In this document: in pieces, positions 33,059 through 42,569 of the stretch
How the letters are laid out: every line of letters begins with the position of its first letter
How positions within the stretch are numbered: the first letter of the stretch is position 1
NCBI GenBank assembly: GCA_020446815.1
Contig: JAGRDY010000031.1
Coordinates: 1 to 64,000, forward strand
Length of the DNA: 64,000 nucleotides
Reading direction: 5' to 3'
DNA from: Paracoccaceae bacterium
Lineage (GTDB): Bacteria; Pseudomonadota; Alphaproteobacteria; Rhodobacterales; Rhodobacteraceae
Made by a program: the position numbers and the translations under genes
The notes under the pieces: model-generated
What the model was told of the DNA's origin: nothing
The model's input: only the letters and a program-made list of their open reading frames with translations
Database searches by the model: none

Positions 33059-33087
33059 GCCCCTGCCTGTTCCGGTAGGGGCTTTTT
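33059..33087 (+). terminator. Intrinsic terminator between SAM-II aptamer and metZ
   Basis: GCCCCTGCC (33059-33067) and GGTAGGGGC (33074-33082) form a 9-pair stem with one G-T pair, directly followed by TTTTT (33083-33087). Its position suggests transcription attenuation as the expression platform of the riboswitch. No alternative antiterminator pairing was worked out. Confidence 0.7.
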
Positions 33088-33106
33088 GTTGCCGGAGGCA
33101 CTTGTC

Positions 33107-34282
33107 ATGACAGATTGGAACACCCGCACGAAACTGGTTCATTCCGGCACCCGCCGCAGCCGGTACGCCGAAATGTCCGAGGCGATATATCTGACCCAGG
33201 GGTTCGTCTATGCCAGCGCCGAGGAAGCCGAGTCGCGGTTCATCGAAAGCGGACCGGATGAATTCATCTATGCCCGTTATGGCAATCCGACGGTGCGCAT
33301 GTTCGAAGAACGCATGGCCGCCATCGAGGGAACCGAGGATGCCTTTGCCACCGCCTCGGGCATGGCCGCCGTCAATGGTGCGCTCACCTCGCTTCTGAAG
33401 GCGGGCGATCACGTCGTCGCGGCGCGGGCGCTTTTTGGATCGTGCCTTTATGTGCTGGACATTCTGGGCCGTTTCGGGGTGGAGGTGTCACTGGTCGACG
33501 GCACCGATCTGGGCCAATGGCGCAAGGCGATGCGGTCGGAGACCAGGGCGGTTTTCCTGGAATCGGTGTCGAACCCGACGCTCGAGGTCATCGACGTGCA
33601 GAGCGTTTGCGAAATCGCCCACGCCAAGGGGGCGCTGGTGATCGTCGACAACGTATTCGCCACGCCGATCTTTTCGCGCGCCGTCGCCCTTGGCGCCGAT
33701 ATCGTCGTCTATTCGGCAACCAAGCACATTGACGGATCGGGGCGCTGTCTGGGCGGTGTGGTCTGCGGCTCGAAGGCCTATATCCGCAAGGTTCTGGAAC
33801 CCTACCTGAAACACACCGGGGCGGCACTCAGCCCGTTCAACGCCTGGGTGCTCTTGAAGGGGCTGGAAACGCTGGACCTGCGGGTGCGCCAGCAGGCGGC
33901 CTCGGCGCTGCGGATCGCCGAGGCGCTGGCGGGCCACGAAAAGCTCGCGCAGGTGATTTTTCCCGGCCTTGCGTCGCATCCCCACCATGCCATCGCGATG
34001 GCGCAGATGGGCGCGGGCGGCACTGTCGTGACGCTGGACGTCAAGGGCGGACAGGCCGGGGCCTTCAGGTTTCTCGACGCTTTGCAGATCGTCAAGATTT
34101 CCAACAATCTGGGTGACGCCAGATCGATCATCACCCATCCCGCGACCACCACCCATCAAAGGCTGACACCGCAAAAACGGGATGAACTGGGCATCACACC
34201 CGGAATGGTGCGGTTTTCCCTGGGCATCGAGGATTGCGACGACCTTCTGGGCGATGTAGAGAACGCGCTCGACGCGGTATGA
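33107..34282 (+). CDS. metZ: O-succinylhomoserine sulfhydrylase
   Basis: A 391-residue Cys/Met-metabolism PLP enzyme that makes homocysteine from O-succinylhomoserine and sulfide in the cytosol. Features: FIYARYGNPTVRMFEERMAA, ATASGMAAVNGALTSLLKAG, VIVDNVFATPIF with the cofactor Asp181, and Lys206 in YSATKHIDGSGRCLGGVV. The C-terminus has SIITHPATTTHQRL. ATG 33107 is preceded by GGAGG. It is controlled by the upstream SAM-II element, consistent with methionine end-product repression. Confidence 0.93.
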   Translation: MTDWNTRTKLVHSGTRRSRYAEMSEAIYLTQGFVYASAEEAESRFIESGPDEFIYARYGNPTVRMFEERMAAIEGTEDAFATASGMAAVNGALTSLLKAGDHVVAARALFGSCLYVLDILGRFGVEVSLVDGTDLGQWRKAMRSETRAVFLESVSNPTLEVIDVQSVCEIAHAKGALVIVDNVFATPIFSRAVALGADIVVYSATKHIDGSGRCLGGVVCGSKAYIRKVLEPYLKHTGAALSPFNAWVLLKGLETLDLRVRQQAASALRIAEALAGHEKLAQVIFPGLASHPHHAIAMAQMGAGGTVVTLDVKGGQAGAFRFLDALQIVKISNNLGDARSIITHPATTTHQRLTPQKRDELGITPGMVRFSLGIEDCDDLLGDVENALDAV

Positions 34283-34383
34283 CGGGGCAATTCGACGGGT
34301 CGCCCGCGTAGGATTGGACAGCGGGCGCCGCTGCGATCATAATACGATGTGCCGGGATTGATCCGGTGACAGGAGTATGGACG

Positions 34384-35481
<1,098 letters not shown>

Positions 35482-35549
35482 AGCTGGAGCAGGCTGGGCG
35501 TTTCGTCCGTTCAATTGGTCTTCGGCTCCAAAATCAGGCGTGCGCCCCG

Positions 35550-36998
35550 ATGGTTGACTTTCGCCCTGTTGGCTATGTGATCGGTCTTGTCATCGCCGCT
35601 TTGGGGGTGATGATGTTCATTCCGCTGACCGTCGATCTGGCCGTTGGCGACGACAACGCACGGGCCTTTGGCGAAGCGGCCGTTCTGACCATGATTTTCG
35701 GCGGCCTGACATCGCTTGCCTGCCAGAACCGCGCCCGCGACAGCATCTCTGTACGCCAGGCGTTTTTGCTGACTTTGGGTATCTGGCTCTTCGTGCCGCT
35801 TTTCGGGGCCTTGCCCTTTGTTGTCGGCACTCCGAATGTGCGCCTGATCGACGCCTATTTCGAGGCGGCATCGGGGATCACCACTACCGGAGCTTCGGTC
35901 TTTGTCGACGTCGATCAGCTTCCTCTTGGCGTCAACCTCTGGCGCGCCATGCTGAACTGGCTTGGCGGGCTGGGAATCGCCTTCATCGCGATGATCTTCC
36001 TGCCGATCATGCGGGTCGGCGGGATGCAGTTCTTTCGCACCGAAGGCTTCGATACCTTTGGCAAGGCGCTGCCACGCGCGACCGATATCGCGCGCCAGCT
36101 GTTTTTCGTCTATGTGGTGCTGACCACCCTTTGTATCTTGGCCTATGGAACCCTCGGGATGGGGGTGTTCGAGGCCGTGGCACACGGTTTGGCGACGATT
36201 GCCACGGGCGGTTTTTCGCCGCGCGCCGCCTCGTTCGTCGGATACCCGCCGGCGATCGAATATGCCGCGTCGGTCTTCATGGTGCTCGGCAGCCTGCCCT
36301 ACATCCGCTATGTGCAGCTCGTGAACGGAAGCGCCGGGCCGCTCGGACGCGACCCGCAGGTACGCGCCTATCTGCTCTGGATCGGCATGGCGGTCGCCAT
36401 CGTGACAATCTGGCGCGCTACGACCAGCGATCAGGCGATCGAACCAGCCTTCCGCGAAAGCCTGTTCAACCTGATCTCGATCATGTCGAGCACCGGCTTT
36501 TCCTCCGGCAGTTTCAGCCTCTGGGGCAGCTTCGCGATCATCGTCGGTGTCTGGCTGGGCATCATCGGGGCCTGTTCGGGATCAAGCGCGGCGGGGTTGT
36601 CGGTTTTTCGCGTGCAGATCATGCTTTCTGCGCTGCTGGCCGAAATCCGGCGCATCCATATGCCGCACAGGCTTGCGCCGATCAAATATGACGGGCGTGC
36701 CGTTTCCGGCGATACGATGGATGCGATCATTCTCTATCTGGGGGCCTATATCCTGGGCTTCGGGATCATCGCCGAACTGATCGCCGAGACCGGGGTCGAT
36801 TTCGAATCCGCCCTCTTCGCGGCCTGGACCTCGATCGGCAATATCGGCTATGGCTATGGCCCGCTGCTGGCGCGGACCGGCACATTCGTCGACTTTCCCG
36901 ATCCGGCAAAGGTTCTGATGATCATGGCGATGATCATGGGCCGGCTGTCGCTGCTTTCGGTTTTCGTGATCGCCTTGCCGAGGTTCTGGCGCGCCTGA
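35550..36998 (+). CDS. TrkH-family potassium uptake protein, copy 1 (altered pore loop)
   Basis: A 482-residue integral membrane protein with four pore repeats: SGITTTGAS, IATGGFS, MSSTGFSSG and SIGNIGYG supply the filter Gly residues. In TrkH/KtrB the loop after the third filter normally reads like GSTxxGIKxxR. Here it is CSGSSAAGLSVFR, with Ser where the conserved Lys should be. The neighbouring copy keeps Lys. The partner NAD-binding protein TrkA is not in the window. Ion selectivity or gating may differ from copy 2. Confidence 0.88.
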   Translation: MVDFRPVGYVIGLVIAALGVMMFIPLTVDLAVGDDNARAFGEAAVLTMIFGGLTSLACQNRARDSISVRQAFLLTLGIWLFVPLFGALPFVVGTPNVRLIDAYFEAASGITTTGASVFVDVDQLPLGVNLWRAMLNWLGGLGIAFIAMIFLPIMRVGGMQFFRTEGFDTFGKALPRATDIARQLFFVYVVLTTLCILAYGTLGMGVFEAVAHGLATIATGGFSPRAASFVGYPPAIEYAASVFMVLGSLPYIRYVQLVNGSAGPLGRDPQVRAYLLWIGMAVAIVTIWRATTSDQAIEPAFRESLFNLISIMSSTGFSSGSFSLWGSFAIIVGVWLGIIGACSGSSAAGLSVFRVQIMLSALLAEIRRIHMPHRLAPIKYDGRAVSGDTMDAIILYLGAYILGFGIIAELIAETGVDFESALFAAWTSIGNIGYGYGPLLARTGTFVDFPDPAKVLMIMAMIMGRLSLLSVFVIALPRFWRA

Positions 36999-37039
36999 GA
37001 ACGCTTGACACCCCCCGTTGCCGCCGCCATGCCTGCATC

Positions 37040-38488
37040 ATGCTGGACCTGCGCCCGATCGGTTATGTTGTTGGCCTGCTCAGTGCCGCGTTGGGCGCCG
37101 CAATGCTTTTACCCGCGGCGGTGGATTATGGTTATGGCAATGGCCACGGGGTCAGATTTGTCGAAAGCGCCATCGTTACATGTCTGACCGGTGGCCTGAT
37201 GGCGCTTGCCTGCGCCAACCGGGTGGGCGACCGGCTGACCTTGCAACAGACTTTCCTGCTGGCCACGAGTGTCTGGGTCGCCTTGCCCTTGTTCGGCGCG
37301 CTGCCGTTCCTGATCGGCCAGACCGAGGCGCGCGCGGTCGACGCGGTTTTCGAGGCCATGTCAGGTTTGACGACCACCGGATCGACGGTGTTCACCAAGC
37401 TTGAAGCATTGCCCAAGGGTCTGTTGCTGTGGCGCTCCATGTTGCAATGGTTTGGCGGCATCGGCATCATCGTCGTTGCCATGGTTTTCATGCCCGAACT
37501 GCGTGTCGGCGGGATGCAGATATTCCGTTCGGAGGCCTTCGATACCGCCGGCAAGGTGCTGCCCCGCGCCGCACAGATCGCGGCCCGGATAGGGGCTGCC
37601 TATGTGGCGCTGACGCTCTTGTGTATCGGGGCCTATGTTCTGGTCGGGATGACCGGATTCGAGGCGTTCAATCATGCGCTGACGACGATTTCGACGGGCG
37701 GGTTCTCGACCTCTGACGCCTCGTTCGGGGTTTATCAGGGCCGGCCCGAATATGTGGCCTCGGTGTTCATGGTTCTCGCCAGCCTGCCCTTCGTGCGCTA
37801 TGTCCAGATCATGGCTGGTTCGGCGCGCCCGATCCTGCGCGACCCCCAGGTTAGGGGTTTCTTGTGGGTTGTTGGGGTGCTGGTCGGGGTGATCACCGCC
37901 TTTCGGGTGTTGGCCAATGGCGATCACGCCGAACACGCCTTTCGCGAGGCGCTTTTCAACGTGACCTCGATCATCACCGGCACCGGCTATGCCAGCGTCG
38001 ATTATCAGCTCTGGGGGGCGTTTCCGGTTGTGCTGTTCTTCTTCATCGGCCTGATCGGCGGCTGCGCGGGTTCGACGTGCTGTTCGGTAAAGATATTTCG
38101 CTATCAGTTGTTGATCGCCGCGGTACGCGCGCAGATGCGCCGCATCCATTCGCCGCATGGCGTGTTCACGCCGCGTTACGATGGCCGTCCCGTGACCGAA
38201 GATCTTCTTGGCTCGGTCATGGCGTTTTTCGGAGTGTTCATTCTTACCCTCGGGCTGACCGCGGTGGCGCTGGGGCTGACCGGGCTTGATTTGGTATCGT
38301 CGGTTTCGGGGGCGGCGACGGCAATCGCCAACATCGGCCCCGGCCTGGGGGAAATCATCGGCCCGGCGGGGAATTTTGCCACGATCAACGATTCGGCGAA
38401 GTGGATATTGTCGCTGGCGATGCTTTTTGGCCGGCTGGAACTCATGGTGGTGCTGGTGATCTTCCTGCCGCGATTCTGGCGCGTCTGA
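37040..38488 (+). CDS. TrkH-family potassium uptake protein, copy 2
   Basis: A 482-residue protein of the same length and arrangement as copy 1, which ends 41 bases upstream. The filter loops are GLTTTGST, ISTGGFST, ITGTGYAS and AIANIGPG, and the third-repeat loop CAGSTCCSVKIFR retains Lys and Arg. Both end in PRFWR. Similarity along the whole length indicates a tandem duplication. It forms the membrane pore of a Trk system that needs a cytosolic TrkA. Confidence 0.92.
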   Translation: MLDLRPIGYVVGLLSAALGAAMLLPAAVDYGYGNGHGVRFVESAIVTCLTGGLMALACANRVGDRLTLQQTFLLATSVWVALPLFGALPFLIGQTEARAVDAVFEAMSGLTTTGSTVFTKLEALPKGLLLWRSMLQWFGGIGIIVVAMVFMPELRVGGMQIFRSEAFDTAGKVLPRAAQIAARIGAAYVALTLLCIGAYVLVGMTGFEAFNHALTTISTGGFSTSDASFGVYQGRPEYVASVFMVLASLPFVRYVQIMAGSARPILRDPQVRGFLWVVGVLVGVITAFRVLANGDHAEHAFREALFNVTSIITGTGYASVDYQLWGAFPVVLFFFIGLIGGCAGSTCCSVKIFRYQLLIAAVRAQMRRIHSPHGVFTPRYDGRPVTEDLLGSVMAFFGVFILTLGLTAVALGLTGLDLVSSVSGAATAIANIGPGLGEIIGPAGNFATINDSAKWILSLAMLFGRLELMVVLVIFLPRFWRV

Positions 38489-38534
38489 CGGTATCCGGCG
38501 CGGCAAATGCCCGGCAGACGTCCAGTGCGCCGCC

Positions 38535-40313
38535 TCAGTTCCAGCAGGAGACCAGCACCGTCATGTCGCGTCCGAGCGTCGTGATATCCTCGGCGGCAAG
38601 GGTGCGTCTCGGGGCGCCGGCATCGTCGATCGCCGATGCCGGCTGGGCGCTTGCCGCGCCGCCATTGGCCAAAGCCTCCGAAATGACTTTCGACTTGAGC
38701 GCGAAACCCACGTCATCGGGCAAAACGCGGCCATTCGTCGACCGGCGCGGCAGAAGCATTCCGATGACATCGCCGGAGGCATCGAGCACGGGCCCCCCCG
38801 CGTCGCCTGGCAGGGTGGTGACGGCCAGCCGCGCGACTTCGGTCTGGCCCTCGAGCCCCTTGACATCGGCCAGCGTGCCGAAGCTCAGGACCGCTTCGTC
38901 GAGAGCGTCTTCATAGGAATAGCCGGCAACGGCGATTTCGCCGTTGATCCGCCCGGTGGCGCCGTTCAGTGCCGCATGGCTTTGCGGCGCCAGCGTCTCG
39001 CGCGGTTTCAGGATGGCCAGCCCGATGCCCCGATCCTGCAAGGCCACGTCCGCTTCGTGGGTGCCGTCCAGGGTGATGCGGGTGCATTGATCGAGCACCT
39101 CTTCGGTGGTGGCCACGGTGCCTTGCGCATCCAGATAGAACCCGGATCGGGAAATTTTCGGTCGGCGGATTTCCAGCCCCGACATCAGATCGGCGCGATC
39201 TTCGGCCAAAGGCACGCCCAAGCCGTCACTGAGCACCCGATCGCCAACTGGTGTGAACGAGGCTTTCATGACTTCGAGAATCTTTGCCGCGCGGGCATCA
39301 TCGCCGGATTTCCAGATCAATGTGTAGCCTTTTATCACCCCATCTTGCAGCGCCGCATAGGTGTGCGATGCGATGCGGTCATTGCGGCCGCTGAGGGTGA
39401 AACTGGTCCGGCCAAGGGTGCGTTCGCCCTGCAGGGGCACGATTTCCAGCGTCTGCATGATGTCGTAAAGCCCAAATAGCGCCGCCTGATCACCCGACTG
39501 CGAAATCAGCAATACGCGAAGCCCCGACCCGTCCACTTCGCTGAAATGGACAAAGGGCGGTTCATAGCGGTCGAATGCCACCAGCGCCAGGGGCAGGGTC
39601 ACCTCGATCCCGGCCTCGGGATCGGAATAGGTTTGCAGCCCGAGCGCGGCACGCTCGCGCCGATAGCGCTCGACGATTTCGGCCCGCTGCGCCGAGGTCA
39701 GAATGCCGGTTGCGTCATAGCCTTGTTCCGATTGCCATTCGGCCATGCTGTTGCGTGTGCCGGGCCCGAAATCGCCGTCGATCGCGGCGGTGTAATGGCC
39801 GCTCCACTGCAAGGCCTGTTGCAAGAGCATGCGTTCGTCGGAGTTGAGCAGCGATTCCGACCGGCGCGCCTCGGCGGGGGTTTCCGCGTCGGCGATCGGG
39901 GCTGCGTCAGGGGCGGGAAGGGCGGGTTCCAGGATGTTCCCGGTCTCTGCGGGCGCGGGCAACTGAACGCCGTCAGGCCAGAATTGCTGCCGGTAAGCCT
40001 CGGATGAGGCAAGGTAACTGTCGCCGGGGATCAGGCGTTCGCTTTTCAAAAGCCCAAGCGCGTTGGCCGCGTCTTCGGCATTGTAGGGGCCAAGTGCGAT
40101 CGCATACCAGCCCGACGACATCCTGAAGCCGCCGACATTGGGGAAGACCCCGGCATAGGCGCGGGCGCGTTGCTGGCCTTCGTTCAGGGTGGGTACGGCC
40201 TGTATTTGCACCCAGACATCCTGCGCCGCCGCCCCTGTCGCCGCCCCTGTCGCTGCACATATTCCCAGCACCAGGCTCAACAATTGCCCGGCCCGCCTCA
40301 TCACCGCTATCAT
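38535..40313 (-). CDS. Exported trypsin-fold protein with SPOR-like and peptidoglycan-binding regions, triad missing
   Basis: A 592-residue periplasmic protein. It has a signal peptide (LLSLVLGICAATGAATGAAA), then a SPOR-like region (QQRARAYAGVFPNVGGF, SSGWYAIALGPY) and a PG_binding_1-type repeat (YTAAIDGDFGPGTRNSMAEW). The C-terminal half has a trypsin-like fold. There the expected catalytic His site reads TTEEVLDQC, the Asp site reads RGIGLAIL and the Ser site reads LPGDAGGPVLD, with Ala for Ser. It is therefore probably a binding or scaffold protein at the cell wall, not a protease. ATG 40313 has GGAAGG upstream. Confidence 0.7.
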   Translation of the reverse strand: MIAVMRRAGQLLSLVLGICAATGAATGAAAQDVWVQIQAVPTLNEGQQRARAYAGVFPNVGGFRMSSGWYAIALGPYNAEDAANALGLLKSERLIPGDSYLASSEAYRQQFWPDGVQLPAPAETGNILEPALPAPDAAPIADAETPAEARRSESLLNSDERMLLQQALQWSGHYTAAIDGDFGPGTRNSMAEWQSEQGYDATGILTSAQRAEIVERYRRERAALGLQTYSDPEAGIEVTLPLALVAFDRYEPPFVHFSEVDGSGLRVLLISQSGDQAALFGLYDIMQTLEIVPLQGERTLGRTSFTLSGRNDRIASHTYAALQDGVIKGYTLIWKSGDDARAAKILEVMKASFTPVGDRVLSDGLGVPLAEDRADLMSGLEIRRPKISRSGFYLDAQGTVATTEEVLDQCTRITLDGTHEADVALQDRGIGLAILKPRETLAPQSHAALNGATGRINGEIAVAGYSYEDALDEAVLSFGTLADVKGLEGQTEVARLAVTTLPGDAGGPVLDASGDVIGMLLPRRSTNGRVLPDDVGFALKSKVISEALANGGAASAQPASAIDDAGAPRRTLAAEDITTLGRDMTVLVSCWN

Positions 40314-40464
40314 AAACCGCAACCTTCCAAGAACCTGATCCGCGAATCCGATGCCGAACCTAACAGGATGGCGGGCGGCGTCACCTCAAAAACCGATACT
40401 GGCCGATTGACCACCCCGTTCCTGTTGCCTATTGAGAACGCGTTTTTCCGTTTGCAGGCGCGCC

Positions 40465-41385
40465 ATGACCGTTTCCGCCCCCCGCTCCTTTCAGGATATC
40501 ATCCTGCGGCTTCAAGGCTATTGGGCGGCAAGGGGTTGTGCCATCCTGCAACCTTACGACATGGAGGTGGGGGCAGGCACCTTTCATCCTGCAACCACCC
40601 TGCGGGCGCTGGGCACGCGCCCCTGGGCCGCGGCCTATGTGCAACCCTCGCGCCGCCCGACAGACGGGCGTTACGGCGAAAACCCCAATCGCTTGCAGCA
40701 CTATTATCAGTTTCAGGTCATCATCAAACCCTCGCCGCCCGATTTGCAGGAACTCTACCTCGGATCGCTTGCCGCCATCGGCATCGATGCCGGCCTGCAT
40801 GACCTCCGCTTTGTCGAGGACGATTGGGAAAGCCCGACGCTCGGCGCCTGGGGGCTGGGGTGGGAAGTGTGGTGCGACGGCATGGAAGTATCGCAGTTCA
40901 CCTATTTCCAGCAGGTCGGCGGCCATGATTGCGCGCCCGTGGCGGGGGAACTGACCTATGGGCTGGAACGGCTGGCGATGTATGTTCTGGGCATCGATCA
41001 TGTGATGGACATGCCCTTCAACGACCCCGACGGGGCGATCCCCCTCAAATACGGCGACATTTTCCGCCAGACCGAACAGGAATATTCGCGCTGGAATTTC
41101 GATCAGGCCGACACCGCGATGCTGCTGAAGCATTTCGAGGATGCCGAGGCGGAATGCGCCCGCATTCTCGCAGCCGATGCGACCGACGGTGCCGGCCGCG
41201 AAATCGTCATGGTTCATCCGGCCTATGATCAATGCATCAAGGCCAGCCACCTTTTCAACCTGCTCGATGCGCGCGGGGTGATTTCCGTCACCGAACGGCA
41301 GGCCTATATCGGCCGGGTCCGCGCCCTTGCCAAGGCGTGCGCCGATGCCTTTGTGACCACGGACGCGGGCGGGGCGGCACTGTGA
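40465..41385 (+). CDS. glyQ: Glycyl-tRNA synthetase alpha subunit
   Basis: A 306-residue catalytic subunit of the alpha2beta2 class II enzyme that charges tRNA-Gly. Diagnostic stretches are [58 protein letters not shown] and [18 protein letters not shown] 40465 fits the conserved N-terminus. It is the first gene of an operon that continues through an FkbM methyltransferase, a small membrane protein and glyS, each junction overlapping or within 1 base. Confidence 0.97.
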   Translation: MTVSAPRSFQDIILRLQGYWAARGCAILQPYDMEVGAGTFHPATTLRALGTRPWAAAYVQPSRRPTDGRYGENPNRLQHYYQFQVIIKPSPPDLQELYLGSLAAIGIDAGLHDLRFVEDDWESPTLGAWGLGWEVWCDGMEVSQFTYFQQVGGHDCAPVAGELTYGLERLAMYVLGIDHVMDMPFNDPDGAIPLKYGDIFRQTEQEYSRWNFDQADTAMLLKHFEDAEAECARILAADATDGAGREIVMVHPAYDQCIKASHLFNLLDARGVISVTERQAYIGRVRALAKACADAFVTTDAGGAAL

Positions 41386-42098
41386 GCGGCGATCAGGACA
41401 GGCGGCCCGACGAAGCGGCAGATGCCGCCAGGGTCGACGCGCTCGAGGCCCGGCTCGTCAAGCTCAGGCGCCGCGAAAAGCGCAACCTGCGCCATGCCCG
41501 CGCGCACGGGTTTCTTGACGGCGTTCTGGCGCTTTTGCGGCCCGGCGATATCGCGATAGATTGTGGTGCCAATCTCGGCGAAGTCACGACCCTGCTTGCC
41601 GACACCGGAGCAGAGGTGATCGCTTTCGAGCCCGACCCCTATGCCTTTGCCCGGCTCGGCGCGCGCTTTGCGGGGGGGGCCAATGTGACGCTGCACCAAA
41701 AGGCGGTATCGACCGGGGCGGGCAGGGTGCGGCTGATGCGGGCGGCAAATTTCGACGACAACCCCAAGGGCGGTTCGGTCAAGAGCACCCTGCTTGCCGG
41801 CGGGCGCGGCATCAGCGAAAGCGACGGCATCGAGGTCGAGGTGATCGATTTCGTCGCCTTCCTGCGGGATCTGGTCGCCGACAGGGGGCCGGTTGCCTTT
41901 CTGAAAATGGATATCGAAGGGGCCGAGCTCGACCTTCTGGAGGCCATGGATGCGGGCGGACTTTTCGCCGATATCCGCTGTACGGTGGCCGAGACCCACG
42001 AAAACAAGTTCAAGGATCTGCGCCCCCGCTACCGGGCGCTGCGCGAAGCGCTGGGCCGGAAATACACGGCCCGGCATGTGAATCTGGACTGGATATGA
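41382..42098 (+). CDS. FkbM-family SAM-dependent methyltransferase
   Basis: A 238-residue enzyme. The SAM-binding motif [20 protein letters not shown] is followed by [11 protein letters not shown], and the family motif [17 protein letters not shown] is present. FkbM proteins O-methylate sugars, lipids or other metabolites; the substrate here is unknown. Translation probably starts at GTG 41382, which overlaps the glyQ TGA (GTGA). It lies between the two glycyl-tRNA synthetase genes, which ensures co-expression but does not by itself imply a translation role. Confidence 0.85.
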   Translation: MSGDQDRRPDEAADAARVDALEARLVKLRRREKRNLRHARAHGFLDGVLALLRPGDIAIDCGANLGEVTTLLADTGAEVIAFEPDPYAFARLGARFAGGANVTLHQKAVSTGAGRVRLMRAANFDDNPKGGSVKSTLLAGGRGISESDGIEVEVIDFVAFLRDLVADRGPVAFLKMDIEGAELDLLEAMDAGGLFADIRCTVAETHENKFKDLRPRYRALREALGRKYTARHVNLDWI

Positions 42099-42568
42099 AT
42101 GGCAAGATCGTCACGGGGGGTATCGTGCTGACAGCCTTGGCGGCCGGGGCCGCGATGTATTATACGCAGGTCTATGCCTATTATACGCCCGTCGCCGCGT
42201 CATCGCCCGCGGCCGTGATGCGGCTGACCACCATAGATGGTGTCGCGGAGCCGATGTTGACAGAGGAATTTCAAGGCGTTGACGCCAACAGCTCACCCTT
42301 GCGGTTCCGCGGCTGCTTTACCACGCCGACCTCTCTGGCGACGCTGACCGAAACTTACCGGCTCTATGATGCGCCGACGCCGCTCAATGCGCCGGGCTGG
42401 TTCTCGTGCTTTGATGCCGCCCGCATCGGTGCCGATCTGGAATCCGGGCGGGCGCTGGCCTTTCTGTCGCAATCCGATATTCACCCCGGCGTCGACCGTG
42501 TGATCGCCGTCTATCCCGATGGCAGGGCCTTTGCCTGGCACCAGTTGAACGAAAGCGCGAACAAATAA
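42095..42568 (+). CDS. Membrane-anchored conserved hypothetical protein between glyQ and glyS
   Basis: A 157-residue protein with one N-terminal transmembrane segment or uncleaved signal (IVTGGIVLTALAAGAAMYYT) and a periplasmic part containing two Cys residues (RFRGCFTTP, GWFSCFDAA) that could form a disulfide. It resembles DUF6446-type proteins found at this place in Rhodobacterales; function unknown. ATG 42095 overlaps the preceding stop by 4 bases, and glyS starts 1 base after its stop. Confidence 0.75.
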   Translation: MNGKIVTGGIVLTALAAGAAMYYTQVYAYYTPVAASSPAAVMRLTTIDGVAEPMLTEEFQGVDANSSPLRFRGCFTTPTSLATLTETYRLYDAPTPLNAPGWFSCFDAARIGADLESGRALAFLSQSDIHPGVDRVIAVYPDGRAFAWHQLNESANK

Positions 42569-42569
42569 C

